Source: Bacillota bacterium
GTDB taxonomy: Bacteria > Bacillota_A > Clostridia > Lachnospirales > Lachnospiraceae
Length of the DNA: 64,000 bases
Assembly (NCBI GenBank): GCA_023407175.1
Contig: JAEYMU010000024.1
Coordinates: 1-64,000, forward strand
Direction: 5' to 3'
A model generated the notes under the pieces. It did no database searches. It was given only the letters and a program-made list of their open reading frames with translations, and was not told where the DNA came from. Made by a program: the position numbers and the translations under genes. Shown piece by piece: positions 1 through 8,854 of this stretch (position 1 is the first letter of the stretch; every line of letters begins with the position of its first letter).

Positions 1-3000
1 TTAACGTCACTGTAAGCGACAATGCAGACTGGGCGCTGTACAGCGATACTGCCTGCACACAGGAAATCAGCAATAAAACCATGAGCCTGGACGAGGGTGC
101 AAATACCGCTTATATCAAGGTCACGGCGGAGGACAATTCAACACAGATCTATACCGTGACCATCACCAGAGAGGATGACTCTTCAGGATCGGTTGGTGAA
201 ACCTTTACGCCAAGTGGAACAAGACAGGATATTTCACCCACAGTAGCATTTGATAAGTATGGATATGCGACTGTTACAAATGTTCCTGATATTCCAAGTG
301 GATATACATTGATGTATGCAGTGGATTTTGGAGACTGTGGAAGCTATACTAGTATGGCTGATGTAAATAATAATATAGCATGGATTGAACCAACCACACC
401 ATTAAGTGACGAGTTTGCTTGGTATTTAGACGATGGCAATTATACGGCACGTGGTACCTATTTCGAAGGCGCCCAAATAGACATTAGAAGTGGAAGTAAG
501 AGTTTACTGCTGACTGTGGTAAAGTATGAGCAATATGGTAATACGCCGGGCAATCAGTATTGGATATACGGAGCATATCTTTGTGCAATCCCGCAAAAAA
601 TTACATACAATTTGAACGGCGGTAATGTTAGCGGTGATGCTTCAGCTAAAACCGAATATTTGTTTAATGATGATGCACTGGCAACCACATTCGCTGAGCC
701 TGTAAAAGAAGGAGCTTCATTCAGCGGTTGGTATACGGCAGCTACCGGCGGCAGCAAGGTAACATCAGCAGCCGATTCAGCAGCTACCTATTACGCACAG
801 TGGGAAAATGAAACACAGAATGGCGGCGACATACATCAGCGCACCACTGGGCTGGATCTGACTATAAGCAGCATTACGTACCAAGATAACAGCGGGGATT
901 CTGCTACAGCAAATCCGCAGACAAGTGATATCACCGATACCGGTGAAGGCTGGGCATGGTATCTGAATGCAAATGCCGCCTTGGGCTATCAGGCGAAGAC
1001 CCTTGTACTGAACAGCATTGATTTGAATACCGCGGATTACTATGGTATTTATCTTCCGGGCGGTTCCACAATCATACTGGCCGATGGGAGTGAAAATTAC
1101 ATAAACGTTACTTATCAGGGCTCAATGACGGTACGGGGAATTATTGCAGTCGGTGATTTGACTGTGTCGGGAAATACAGGCAGCTTGCAGGTGACCAGCG
1201 GACCTTCTTCAGGGGATTTCAATACCGGTATCTATTCAAATAGAAATATGGTCCTCAGCGGCGGAGAAATAACTGTAAATGCGGGAAACGCTCGCAGTTA
1301 CAGTTATGGAATTGTCGCCGTACAAACAATTACGATTTTAAAGGAAACTGTTTACGCAACCTCCGGTTCTGTTAGCGGCAGCAGAGGCCTTTCCTATCCA
1401 ATCGTCGGTTTTGGCGGAATCATCGATAACGGTATGGCGGCTTACCAAAAGGTAAGCGGCGAATATACACAGATTACTGTAAAATCCGCAGACGGACATT
1501 ATTATGTGTATGGCGCGGATACCCCGGCAACTGATTTAAAGGTACAAAGAAAAGCCTCTGTGAGCAACACAGCCGGTACCGCCGCTGTCGCTTACAGCCA
1601 AATAGCGATGGACCTTACCGCAGTATCCGGACTGTTTTTGATAGATGGGAATGCGGGTGCACAAACCTATACGATAGAGGCGGGCGGCACCGGAGCAGGG
1701 ACAATCACAGGCAACCTTCTTACTATTACCGGGGCAGGAACCATCAACATCGGCCTTACAACAGAGGAAACCGTTACACATGGAGCCAGCGCTAAGGTTG
1801 TAGCCACTCTTACCGTGAGTAAGGGAGTGCAAACCGCACCGATAGGACTGGGGAAAACCGATGCAACCACCCATAGCGGCAGTGATGGTAAAATTACCGG
1901 GCTGTTGGAAAATACAGTGTATGAATATAAGAAGGATGAAGGCTCATACATAACGACAACTACCAATAGCTTAGGCGAAATCACAGGCCTTGGAGCCGGC
2001 GCCTATGTGGTACGGCTTCCGGAGAACGCTGTGTACAGCGCAGGTCCGGCTTCGGCACAGATTATCATCGGACAGCCGGATGCGGACTCTACTCCTCCCA
2101 CAGGTACGATTACAGTTAAGGGCAATACATGGACAGCCTTACAAAGCAGTATTACCTTTGGTCTGTTCTTTAAGAACACGGCGGATATAACCATTACTGC
2201 CAACGATGACAGCGGAGATACTGTAGCAGTAGCACATTATATTTCCGATGCGGAGCTGAGTCAGGAAGAGGTAATAGCACTCGCTGAGGATGAATGGACA
2301 GAGGGCAGTTCCTTTTCAATCAATACCAATAGCAAAGCTGTTATCTATGTACGCCTGACCGATACCGCCGGCAATATAACCTATATCAGCTCCAACGGTA
2401 TGGTGGTTTATTCCGACAGTGTGGCGGGAGATACTTCCATCAGCTTTACAAAGGGTTCGAGCACAGATATTGGTGCCAGTGTGCAGCTAAATGGTAATAC
2501 TGTGGCCAAAATTATGAATGGCACGGCTGTACTGTCGGCAGGAACAGATTATACTGTGGCTGACGGGACGATTACCTTTAAGGCGGTTTATCTGGAGAGC
2601 CTCGCAGCAAACAGCTACACCCTGGCAGTATATTATGATCCCATGGGAGAAGCCTATATAACTGCCGAGGGAAATGATTCACCGGCTGTAACCAATATCA
2701 GCCTGACGGTCAGCCCGGCTTCTACCTATGAAATCACCCTGGCACCCTCCGGAGATAAGACCTTTGCGGCACAAACGGTGGGCTACAGCCCGGTATCAGG
2801 CCATTCCGTTACAATTAATAATATCGGAAACCAGGCAACAGGTGTGCTGACGGTAGCGCTTTCCGGCACTGACGGGGACAGCTTTACCCTTTCCCAAACC
2901 TCCATTAGCAGCATTACTCCTGGTGGAAGCGCCAGCTTCACGGTGAGCCCCAAGGATAATCTTTCAGTCAAAGCCTATACTGCCACCGTAACAGTGAGCG

Positions 3001-5801
3001 GAAATAACGGTATCAGTGAAACCTTTGATGTTAATTTTACCGTTCAAAAGGGAGCACAGAGTGCACCTGCCGGACTGGGCAGGGCAGATGTAACCGTCTA
3101 CGGCGGCAGTGACGGCAAAATCACCGGGCTGAAGGCAAATACAGTGTATGAATATAAGAAGGATGAAGGCTCATACATAATAATAACTGCCAACAATTCA
3201 GGAGAAATCACGGATCTTGGAGCAGGCACCTATGTGGTAAGGCTTCCGGAAAACGCGCTGTACAGTGCAAGCCCGGCTTCAGTGGAGGTTATTATCAGTC
3301 AGCCCGATGCGGACTCTACTCCTCCCACCGGAACGATTGCAGTTAAGAGCAATACCTGGACAGCCTTACAAAGCAGTATTACCTTTGGTCTGTTCTTTAA
3401 GAACACGGCGGATATAACCATTACTGCCGAGGATGACAGCGAAGCTGCTGTAGCGACGGCATATTATATCTCTGACGAAGAGCTAAGCGGGGAAGAGGTA
3501 AGGGCACTTGCAGAGGATGATTGGACAGAGGGCAGTTCCTTTTCAATTAATACCAATAGAAAAGCTGTTATCTATGCCCGCCTGACAGATGCCGCCGGTA
3601 ATAAAACCTATATCAGCTCTAATGGTATAGTGGTTTATAATGACAGTGCTGCTGAGGATTCCTCCATCAGCTTTGCGAAAGGATCAAACGAGGATGTTGC
3701 TGTCGGCGTACAGCTGAACGGTAATACCGTGGACAGGATTATGAATGGCGCCGTTGTGTTATCGGCAGGAACAGATTATACGGTGGCTGACGGGACGATT
3801 ACCTTTAAGGCAGCTTACCTGGAAAGCCTTGGAGCAGACAGCTACACTTTGACGGTATATTATAATCCCATGGGAGAAGCCTATGCGACTGGCGAGGGGA
3901 ATGATTCACCTGCTGTAACCAATATCAGTCTGACGGTTAATCCGGTTTTGGTCGAAGAAATTACCATATCGGGAGGAAATGCTATTAACGCTAAGGGCGG
4001 CTCCCTACAGCTTACAGCAGTAATTTCACCCACGAATGCAACGAATAAAGCTGTTCTCTGGACCATACAAAGCGGTAGTATCTATGCGGATATCAGCTCC
4101 GAGGGTATTTTGACTGCAAAAGCCAACGGTACAGTAACAGTACGCGCTGCGGCCCGGGACAGTTCCAATGTATTCGGAGAGGTTACCGTCTCAATTTCAG
4201 GGCAAACCGTTATCAGCGACAATAATGGCGGAGATAACGGCAATACCGGAAATAATGACAGCGAAGCCGGCTCCGGAACAGAGAAAATTACTGTTGATGT
4301 AAAGGAAGGCAATACGGACAGTACCGTATCCATAATCACCATCGAGCGGACTACAGGAACAGACGGAAAGAAGAAGGATACTGTAACCTATGATAAGGAA
4401 AAGGCGGAGGAGACGGTACAAAAGCTGAAAAAAGAAGGCAAGGATACTGCAAGAATTGTGATACCGGAAAGTAAGGAGGAGGTATCGGAGACCATAGTGA
4501 ATATTCCCTCCGAATCTGTCCGAAGCCTGTCCACAGGGGAAATTAATCTCCGGATTGATACAGGAGCAGCCAAAATTGATATTACTGAGGATACCCTTAG
4601 GAATATCAGTCAGACCTCAGAGGAGGATCTGTACTTTAGACTGATCCCGGTCAAGGACACAGAGCAGAAGGAAGCAGTAACCAACCGCGCGCTGGTTGCA
4701 GTCAGTATTATCAATGCCGATGGAAAGCTGGAGCTGGTAGGAAGTCCGGTTACCATAGAGACGAACATGCCCTCCACGCCGGCTGACATCACCCTGCCGT
4801 TAACCGGAATAGAGATACCCGCCGGTGCTGCGGAAAGAGAAGCATTATTGAAGCAGATGGCAGTATATATTGAGCATTCTGACGGAGAAAAGGAGCTAAT
4901 ACAGGGAGAATTGGTGGAGTATGGGGAAGGAGTCTACGGAATCCGTATTCATATTAACAAGTTCAGTGTTTTCACTCTGGTTAAGACGGACGCTTTCTTA
5001 AAATCCTCAGAGAGCAATATTATCAGTGTGACTTCACCCGCCGGGGCTGTAATCAAAGGAACAAAGATTACAGCGACAGTAGCCAACAAAACAGGCAATG
5101 TGACGGTAAAGGTTAAAGTAAGTGAGAAAGCCTCCTGGAAATTGTACAGCGATAAAGCTTGCACCAAGGAATTGTCCGGAGGTAAGCTGAAGCTGAAAAC
5201 CGGCAGCAATACTGCATATATCAGAGTAACGGCGGAGGATGGAACAGGGCAGACCTATCAGCTTGCCATCACCAGAGAAAAATCCTCCCAGGCGCTTATT
5301 ACCAAAATAAATGTACCGGAGAATGCCAAGCTGGAGGGCAGTACAATTACGGCTACCGTGGCAAATGAAATAAGCAGACTGACCATTAAGGCGGAGGTAA
5401 GCAGCAAGGCCTCCTGGAAGCTGTATAGCGATAAGAAGTGTACCAAGGAAATAGCGGGTAATAAGCTAAGCTTAAAGGAAGGTGTTAATACGGCATACCT
5501 TAAGGTAACAGCGGAAAACGGAAAGACAAGCCGGATATACACTTTGAAAATAACCCGCAGGGAGGCACCGAAAGCACAGTATGAAACCCATGTTAAGCTG
5601 GGACTGATAGGAAGTAAAGCCTATGCACAAAAGATTGCTGCGATGTTTGAAAAGGATTATGCTGCTGCGAATGTAACAATAAAGCAGGAAGGCAAGTACT
5701 ATCGGGTAACCATGGATTTTACGGATAAGGCTGCAGCGAATAAGGCCTGCAAGGATATGATTGAACGAAAATACATTATAAATTATTATTTTTATCAGTA
5801 A
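1..5801 (+). CDS. Giant repeat-rich surface protein (5' end outside window)
   Basis: The frame is open from base 3, so the gene starts upstream; about 1932 residues are visible. The first residues are the end of a cadherin-like beta-sandwich repeat (WALYSDTACTQE...NTAYIKVTAED) that recurs twice near the C-terminus (about nt 5025-5560). Between them are an InlB/Flg_new-type repeat (about nt 600-815, ending in ATYYAQWE), two long near-identical modules 1227 bp apart (about nt 1821-2715 and 3048-3942), a Big_2-like Ig domain (about nt 3955-4200), a linker rich in Glu/Lys/Thr, and a last roughly 70 residues resembling a SPOR-like peptidoglycan-binding fold (YYRVTMDF). No LPXTG motif or C-terminal membrane anchor is seen. 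A cell-surface or secreted role is inferred from the domain types; the ligand is unknown. A strong terminator follows. Confidence 0.85.
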   Translation, partial: NVTVSDNADWALYSDTACTQEISNKTMSLDEGANTAYIKVTAEDNSTQIYTVTITREDDSSGSVGETFTPSGTRQDISPTVAFDKYGYATVTNVPDIPSGYTLMYAVDFGDCGSYTSMADVNNNIAWIEPTTPLSDEFAWYLDDGNYTARGTYFEGAQIDIRSGSKSLLLTVVKYEQYGNTPGNQYWIYGAYLCAIPQKITYNLNGGNVSGDASAKTEYLFNDDALATTFAEPVKEGASFSGWYTAATGGSKVTSAADSAATYYAQWENETQNGGDIHQRTTGLDLTISSITYQDNSGDSATANPQTSDITDTGEGWAWYLNANAALGYQAKTLVLNSIDLNTADYYGIYLPGGSTIILADGSENYINVTYQGSMTVRGIIAVGDLTVSGNTGSLQVTSGPSSGDFNTGIYSNRNMVLSGGEITVNAGNARSYSYGIVAVQTITILKETVYATSGSVSGSRGLSYPIVGFGGIIDNGMAAYQKVSGEYTQITVKSADGHYYVYGADTPATDLKVQRKASVSNTAGTAAVAYSQIAMDLTAVSGLFLIDGNAGAQTYTIEAGGTGAGTITGNLLTITGAGTINIGLTTEETVTHGASAKVVATLTVSKGVQTAPIGLGKTDATTHSGSDGKITGLLENTVYEYKKDEGSYITTTTNSLGEITGLGAGAYVVRLPENAVYSAGPASAQIIIGQPDADSTPPTGTITVKGNTWTALQSSITFGLFFKNTADITITANDDSGDTVAVAHYISDAELSQEEVIALAEDEWTEGSSFSINTNSKAVIYVRLTDTAGNITYISSNGMVVYSDSVAGDTSISFTKGSSTDIGASVQLNGNTVAKIMNGTAVLSAGTDYTVADGTITFKAVYLESLAANSYTLAVYYDPMGEAYITAEGNDSPAVTNISLTVSPASTYEITLAPSGDKTFAAQTVGYSPVSGHSVTINNIGNQATGVLTVALSGTDGDSFTLSQTSISSITPGGSASFTVSPKDNLSVKAYTATVTVSGNNGISETFDVNFTVQKGAQSAPAGLGRADVTVYGGSDGKITGLKANTVYEYKKDEGSYIIITANNSGEITDLGAGTYVVRLPENALYSASPASVEVIISQPDADSTPPTGTIAVKSNTWTALQSSITFGLFFKNTADITITAEDDSEAAVATAYYISDEELSGEEVRALAEDDWTEGSSFSINTNRKAVIYARLTDAAGNKTYISSNGIVVYNDSAAEDSSISFAKGSNEDVAVGVQLNGNTVDRIMNGAVVLSAGTDYTVADGTITFKAAYLESLGADSYTLTVYYNPMGEAYATGEGNDSPAVTNISLTVNPVLVEEITISGGNAINAKGGSLQLTAVISPTNATNKAVLWTIQSGSIYADISSEGILTAKANGTVTVRAAARDSSNVFGEVTVSISGQTVISDNNGGDNGNTGNNDSEAGSGTEKITVDVKEGNTDSTVSIITIERTTGTDGKKKDTVTYDKEKAEETVQKLKKEGKDTARIVIPESKEEVSETIVNIPSESVRSLSTGEINLRIDTGAAKIDITEDTLRNISQTSEEDLYFRLIPVKDTEQKEAVTNRALVAVSIINADGKLELVGSPVTIETNMPSTPADITLPLTGIEIPAGAAEREALLKQMAVYIEHSDGEKELIQGELVEYGEGVYGIRIHINKFSVFTLVKTDAFLKSSESNIISVTSPAGAVIKGTKITATVANKTGNVTVKVKVSEKASWKLYSDKACTKELSGGKLKLKTGSNTAYIRVTAEDGTGQTYQLAITREKSSQALITKINVPENAKLEGSTITATVANEISRLTIKAEVSSKASWKLYSDKKCTKEIAGNKLSLKEGVNTAYLKVTAENGKTSRIYTLKITRREAPKAQYETHVKLGLIGSKAYAQKIAAMFEKDYAAANVTIKQEGKYYRVTMDFTDKAAANKACKDMIERKYIINYYFYQ

Positions 5802-5810
5802 AAATTCTAA

Positions 5811-5847
5811 AAAGCCGGCCGAATGCATTTGCAATCGGCCGGCTTTT
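5811..5847 (+). terminator. Rho-independent terminator of the surface-protein gene
   Basis: A GC-rich inverted repeat (AAAGCCGGCCGA / TCGGCCGGCTTTT) with a 12-nt loop starts 9 nt after the stop codon and ends in a short T-run. Confidence 0.85.
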
Positions 5848-5881
5848 GCAATTGTGTTCCCAGTAATGAATTAATTTACCC

Positions 5882-5910
5882 TTGTCAGTGTATTTATAAT
5901 GTGTTATCAT
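5882..5910 (+). promoter_or_regulatory. Putative sigma-A promoter of the HTH/PBP-like regulator
   Basis: TTGTCA (5882-5887), a 17-nt spacer and TATCAT (5905-5910) with an extended TG motif. The -10 region is part of ATGTGTTATCATG (5899-5911), which occurs identically upstream of the nifB-like gene at 40790-40802. Confidence 0.5.
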
Positions 5911-5912
5911 GA

Positions 5913-5962
5913 GTTTGATTGTATGAAACGTGAAGAAACATTACAGGATCATGCAATCAAAC
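5913..5962 (+). promoter_or_regulatory. Inverted repeat with T-rich tail in the regulator leader
   Basis: GTTTGATTGTATGA (5913-5926) pairs at 13 of 14 positions with TCATGCAATCAAAC (5949-5962). GTTTATTTTTAA follows at once, so it could be an attenuator-like hairpin or an operator. It lies between the proposed promoter and the start codon at 6053. Confidence 0.45.
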
Positions 5963-6052
5963 GTTTATTTTTAATGTGGGTGGAATTGTCAGACAATTTC
6001 TCCTGTGCGAATTGGAAAGAATATACTGATAAAGGATGGAGCGGGATTTGTC

Positions 6053-7027
6053 ATGGATCATGAGCTTTTAAGTGCCCAGGAAGTCGCTGATATATTAAAA
6101 ATTTCAAGAAATACGGTTTATGAATTGATTAAGCGGGGCGAATTGAATTCCTCCAAGGTGGGAAAACAGGTGCGGATCAACCGCAATGAGGTAGAGACCT
6201 ATTTGAAGGGAGAAAAAAACACGCCTTCTTTTGCCGGGGGGGATGTTGTGACGGGGAACAGACCGGCTATTCCAATGATGAAGAGGCCCTCTGTCACCCA
6301 TATTTATGATGAAAACATCAGGGGAAACGAATTCATCATATGCGGTCAGGATATTTCACTTGATATTTTGTCCAACCATCTGACGGTATTTTCAGATACC
6401 CTTCAGATATACCGGTCGCATCTCACCAGCTACAATGGAATCTACGCACTCTACCAAGGGCGTGTGAATGTTGCCACTGCCCATCTGTGGGATGGGGAAC
6501 TGGACGAATATAATGTATCCTATGTAAAGAAAATGATGCCGGGGATACCGGCTTTGATTATAAGAATCGGAAAGCGTAAGCACGGCTTTTATGTCCAGAA
6601 GAATAATCCAAAGGGAATAACCGGCTGGTCCGATTTAAAAAGAATGGATATTTCCATTGTGAACAGGGAAAAGGGGAGCGGGACAAGGATTCTGCTGGAT
6701 GAAAAGCTGCGCCTTATGGGAGTGATCGGAGATTATATCGATGGCTACCATCATGAGTGCAAATCACATCTGGCAGTTGCAAGCATTATCTCCCAGAAGG
6801 AAGCGGATGTGGGTATCGGAAGCGAGACCGGAATGATGAGCATAACCGGAGTGGATTTTATCCCCCTGCAAACAGAGTGCTATGATTTGGTTATGCGTCT
6901 GTCCGACGCGGATAAACAGCCCTATCGAAAGATTATGGAAATTCTCGCCTCGGATGCCTTTAAGCTGGATTTGCAGAGCCTTGGGCGGTATGATACCACG
7001 GAAACCGGCAAAATCATATGGAGCTGA
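6053..7027 (+). CDS. Excisionase-type HTH regulator with PBP-like ligand domain
   Basis: The 324-residue protein starts with a MerR/excisionase-type helix-turn-helix of about 50 residues (LSAQEVADILKISRNTVYEL, then KVGKQVRI). The rest resembles the PBP-like domain (PF12727) found fused to MoeA and in molybdate-type regulators; conserved elements include GIYALYQGRVNVATAHLWDG, EYNVSYV and NREKGSGTRILLDEKL. ATG 6053 is chosen over the upstream GTG at 6005 because the HTH starts right after it and GGAG-type bases precede it. It probably senses a small oxyanion or pterin-like ligand and controls transcription; ligand and targets are inferred. Its promoter shares a 13-bp word with the nitrogenase-like locus at 40.8 kb, which makes that locus a candidate target. 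Confidence 0.8.
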   Translation: MDHELLSAQEVADILKISRNTVYELIKRGELNSSKVGKQVRINRNEVETYLKGEKNTPSFAGGDVVTGNRPAIPMMKRPSVTHIYDENIRGNEFIICGQDISLDILSNHLTVFSDTLQIYRSHLTSYNGIYALYQGRVNVATAHLWDGELDEYNVSYVKKMMPGIPALIIRIGKRKHGFYVQKNNPKGITGWSDLKRMDISIVNREKGSGTRILLDEKLRLMGVIGDYIDGYHHECKSHLAVASIISQKEADVGIGSETGMMSITGVDFIPLQTECYDLVMRLSDADKQPYRKIMEILASDAFKLDLQSLGRYDTTETGKIIWS

Positions 7028-7060
7028 AGCGAAAGAAAACATAAGGCTGCGGGCGGATCA

Positions 7061-8473
7061 TTAATCCTTATGCGCCTGGACATATACAAAGTTTTCATTG
7101 TATCGATTCATTCGATAATCCTTATTTAATATGGAGTCAAGGAAATCCTGACCGCCGGATTCGATGGGAACGAGCTTTATATTAAGCTCTTTTTCAACCT
7201 CATTCCCGGTGATGTCGTCAAGAAAAACATTTTCCCCCACTCTTAGCATACACGAAGGGATTAGCAGACTGTCACCTAAATCAATCCCCTGATCCCTTCG
7301 CTCCTTCAGCTGCTTCATAAGATCTTGCCCTGTAATCAGTCCGGCTACGGTTATTGTCTCGCCAAAAAAATCATTTCTGATCCATGCCACATTGATCTTG
7401 ATATTGGGAAAAGCCTTCATGATTTCCTCCGAGAAGGAAAGAATCGTAGGATAGGCCAGTTTTCCGGTTGCCAGGGTAAGGCTTCTGGAGACGGTTTTTA
7501 GCTTCTTATATTCCCTTGATTTCAGCATCGTATGAAGCACTTCATAAAATTCGTTGATAAACAGTCTCATCATACCTACCCCGTTTTCCAGCTGTACATA
7601 ACCGTCATATCGTTCCTCCGGGGGGAATTCACGTCCAGCGGTAATATAAAACTCATCGCTGGCATGAATAAAATGGAGTCCGAATTTCTTATAAAAGTCC
7701 TGCTGATAGCCTTCAATTAAATCTATTACACGGCAGGCTTCCTCTTTATTGAATAATTCAAGAGGAAAAAGACGTTCCCGGTATTTTGTAATTCCGGCGG
7801 GTACCACGGAAACACTTCTCATAAAGGGAAGATATTTGGACAGGTCATTGATAGACCTTTCCAGTTCCTGACCGTCATTGACATTTTTACATAGAACGAT
7901 CTGACCGTTCATTTCAATATGTCCTTCATAAAGCTTATCCAGATTTTTCAGAGCCCGGCCTGCAAAACGGTTATTCAGCATTTTACAGCGGAGCTCAGGA
8001 TTGGTTGTCTGAACGGATATATTAATAGGAGCAAGATGAAATCGGATGATTCGGTCGATATCCTTGTCCGTCATATTGGTTAAAGTAATATAGTTGCCCT
8101 GAAGAAAGGACAATCTGGAGTCATCGTCCTTAAAATACAGGGTTTCACGCATTCCCTTCGGCATCTGGTCGATAAAGCAGAAAATGCATTTGTTATGGCA
8201 GGAGCGGTAATCACTCATAAGGCTGTTTTCAAAATCGATCCCCAGGTCCTCATCATAGTCCTTATCTATTTCTAAGAGCCATTCCTCTCCAAAGCTTTTT
8301 CTGATGAGAATTTCCAGATATTCGTCCTTGATAAGATACTGGTAGTCAAACACATCCTCAATTTCTTCGTTATTTATGGCAATGAGAGCATCACCCGGCT
8401 CAATCCCCATTTCTTCGGCGATGGAATCGGGAGCAACTGTTTTTATCAGATGGCCGTTGAATTTCTTTTTCAT
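7061..8473 (-). CDS. DUF512 family PDZ/radical-SAM protein
   Basis: 470 residues. The N-terminal PDZ-like segment (IKTVAPDSIAEEMGIEPGD) is followed by the family hallmark Cys-rich stretch (SDYRSCHNKCIFCFIDQMP), a CX3CX2C radical-SAM-type site, and then the DUF512 region ending in EKELNIKLVPIESGGQDFLD. The start at 8473 (MKKKFNGHL) is supported by AGAGG 7-8 nt upstream; the longer in-frame extension to 8578 lacks family similarity. Members are widespread in Clostridia and their reaction is not known to me. It is transcribed towards the HTH/PBP-like gene, with about 30 bp between the two stops. Confidence 0.85.
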   Translation of the reverse strand: MKKKFNGHLIKTVAPDSIAEEMGIEPGDALIAINNEEIEDVFDYQYLIKDEYLEILIRKSFGEEWLLEIDKDYDEDLGIDFENSLMSDYRSCHNKCIFCFIDQMPKGMRETLYFKDDDSRLSFLQGNYITLTNMTDKDIDRIIRFHLAPINISVQTTNPELRCKMLNNRFAGRALKNLDKLYEGHIEMNGQIVLCKNVNDGQELERSINDLSKYLPFMRSVSVVPAGITKYRERLFPLELFNKEEACRVIDLIEGYQQDFYKKFGLHFIHASDEFYITAGREFPPEERYDGYVQLENGVGMMRLFINEFYEVLHTMLKSREYKKLKTVSRSLTLATGKLAYPTILSFSEEIMKAFPNIKINVAWIRNDFFGETITVAGLITGQDLMKQLKERRDQGIDLGDSLLIPSCMLRVGENVFLDDITGNEVEKELNIKLVPIESGGQDFLDSILNKDYRMNRYNENFVYVQAHKD

Positions 8474-8854
8474 GCTGTGACCTCTTTCTATATCGGGAAA
8501 AAGTATACTCGAATAATCCATTACCCGCGGCAGGGGAGCTATTGCTGCGCAATCCACCCGGGCGCGATGTTCTAGCATGACATATTATACACATATACGG
8601 TATACTTGTAAATAATAGAGTGCAATCCCCGCCGCAGGGAGTTGCAGTTTGGCCTGGCAGGGGGCAAAGAAACGGAAAAACAGGGTAGGGCAGAAGCTGA
8701 AGTAATATAGCCGGTATAAAAATTTTGGTATAAAAGATTATTAGATATAGCATAAGGCTATGGAGAACACACATTTTTTTGTATTATTCGCCGCGTAAAA
8801 AACAATTTATAATAGGATTCAATAGAATAGGTGAAAGTATACGGAGGTAGTACA

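Noticed and set aside
8474..8854. S-box or T-box riboswitch before metE
   Set aside because: No recognisable core motifs or terminator-antiterminator pair in the region.
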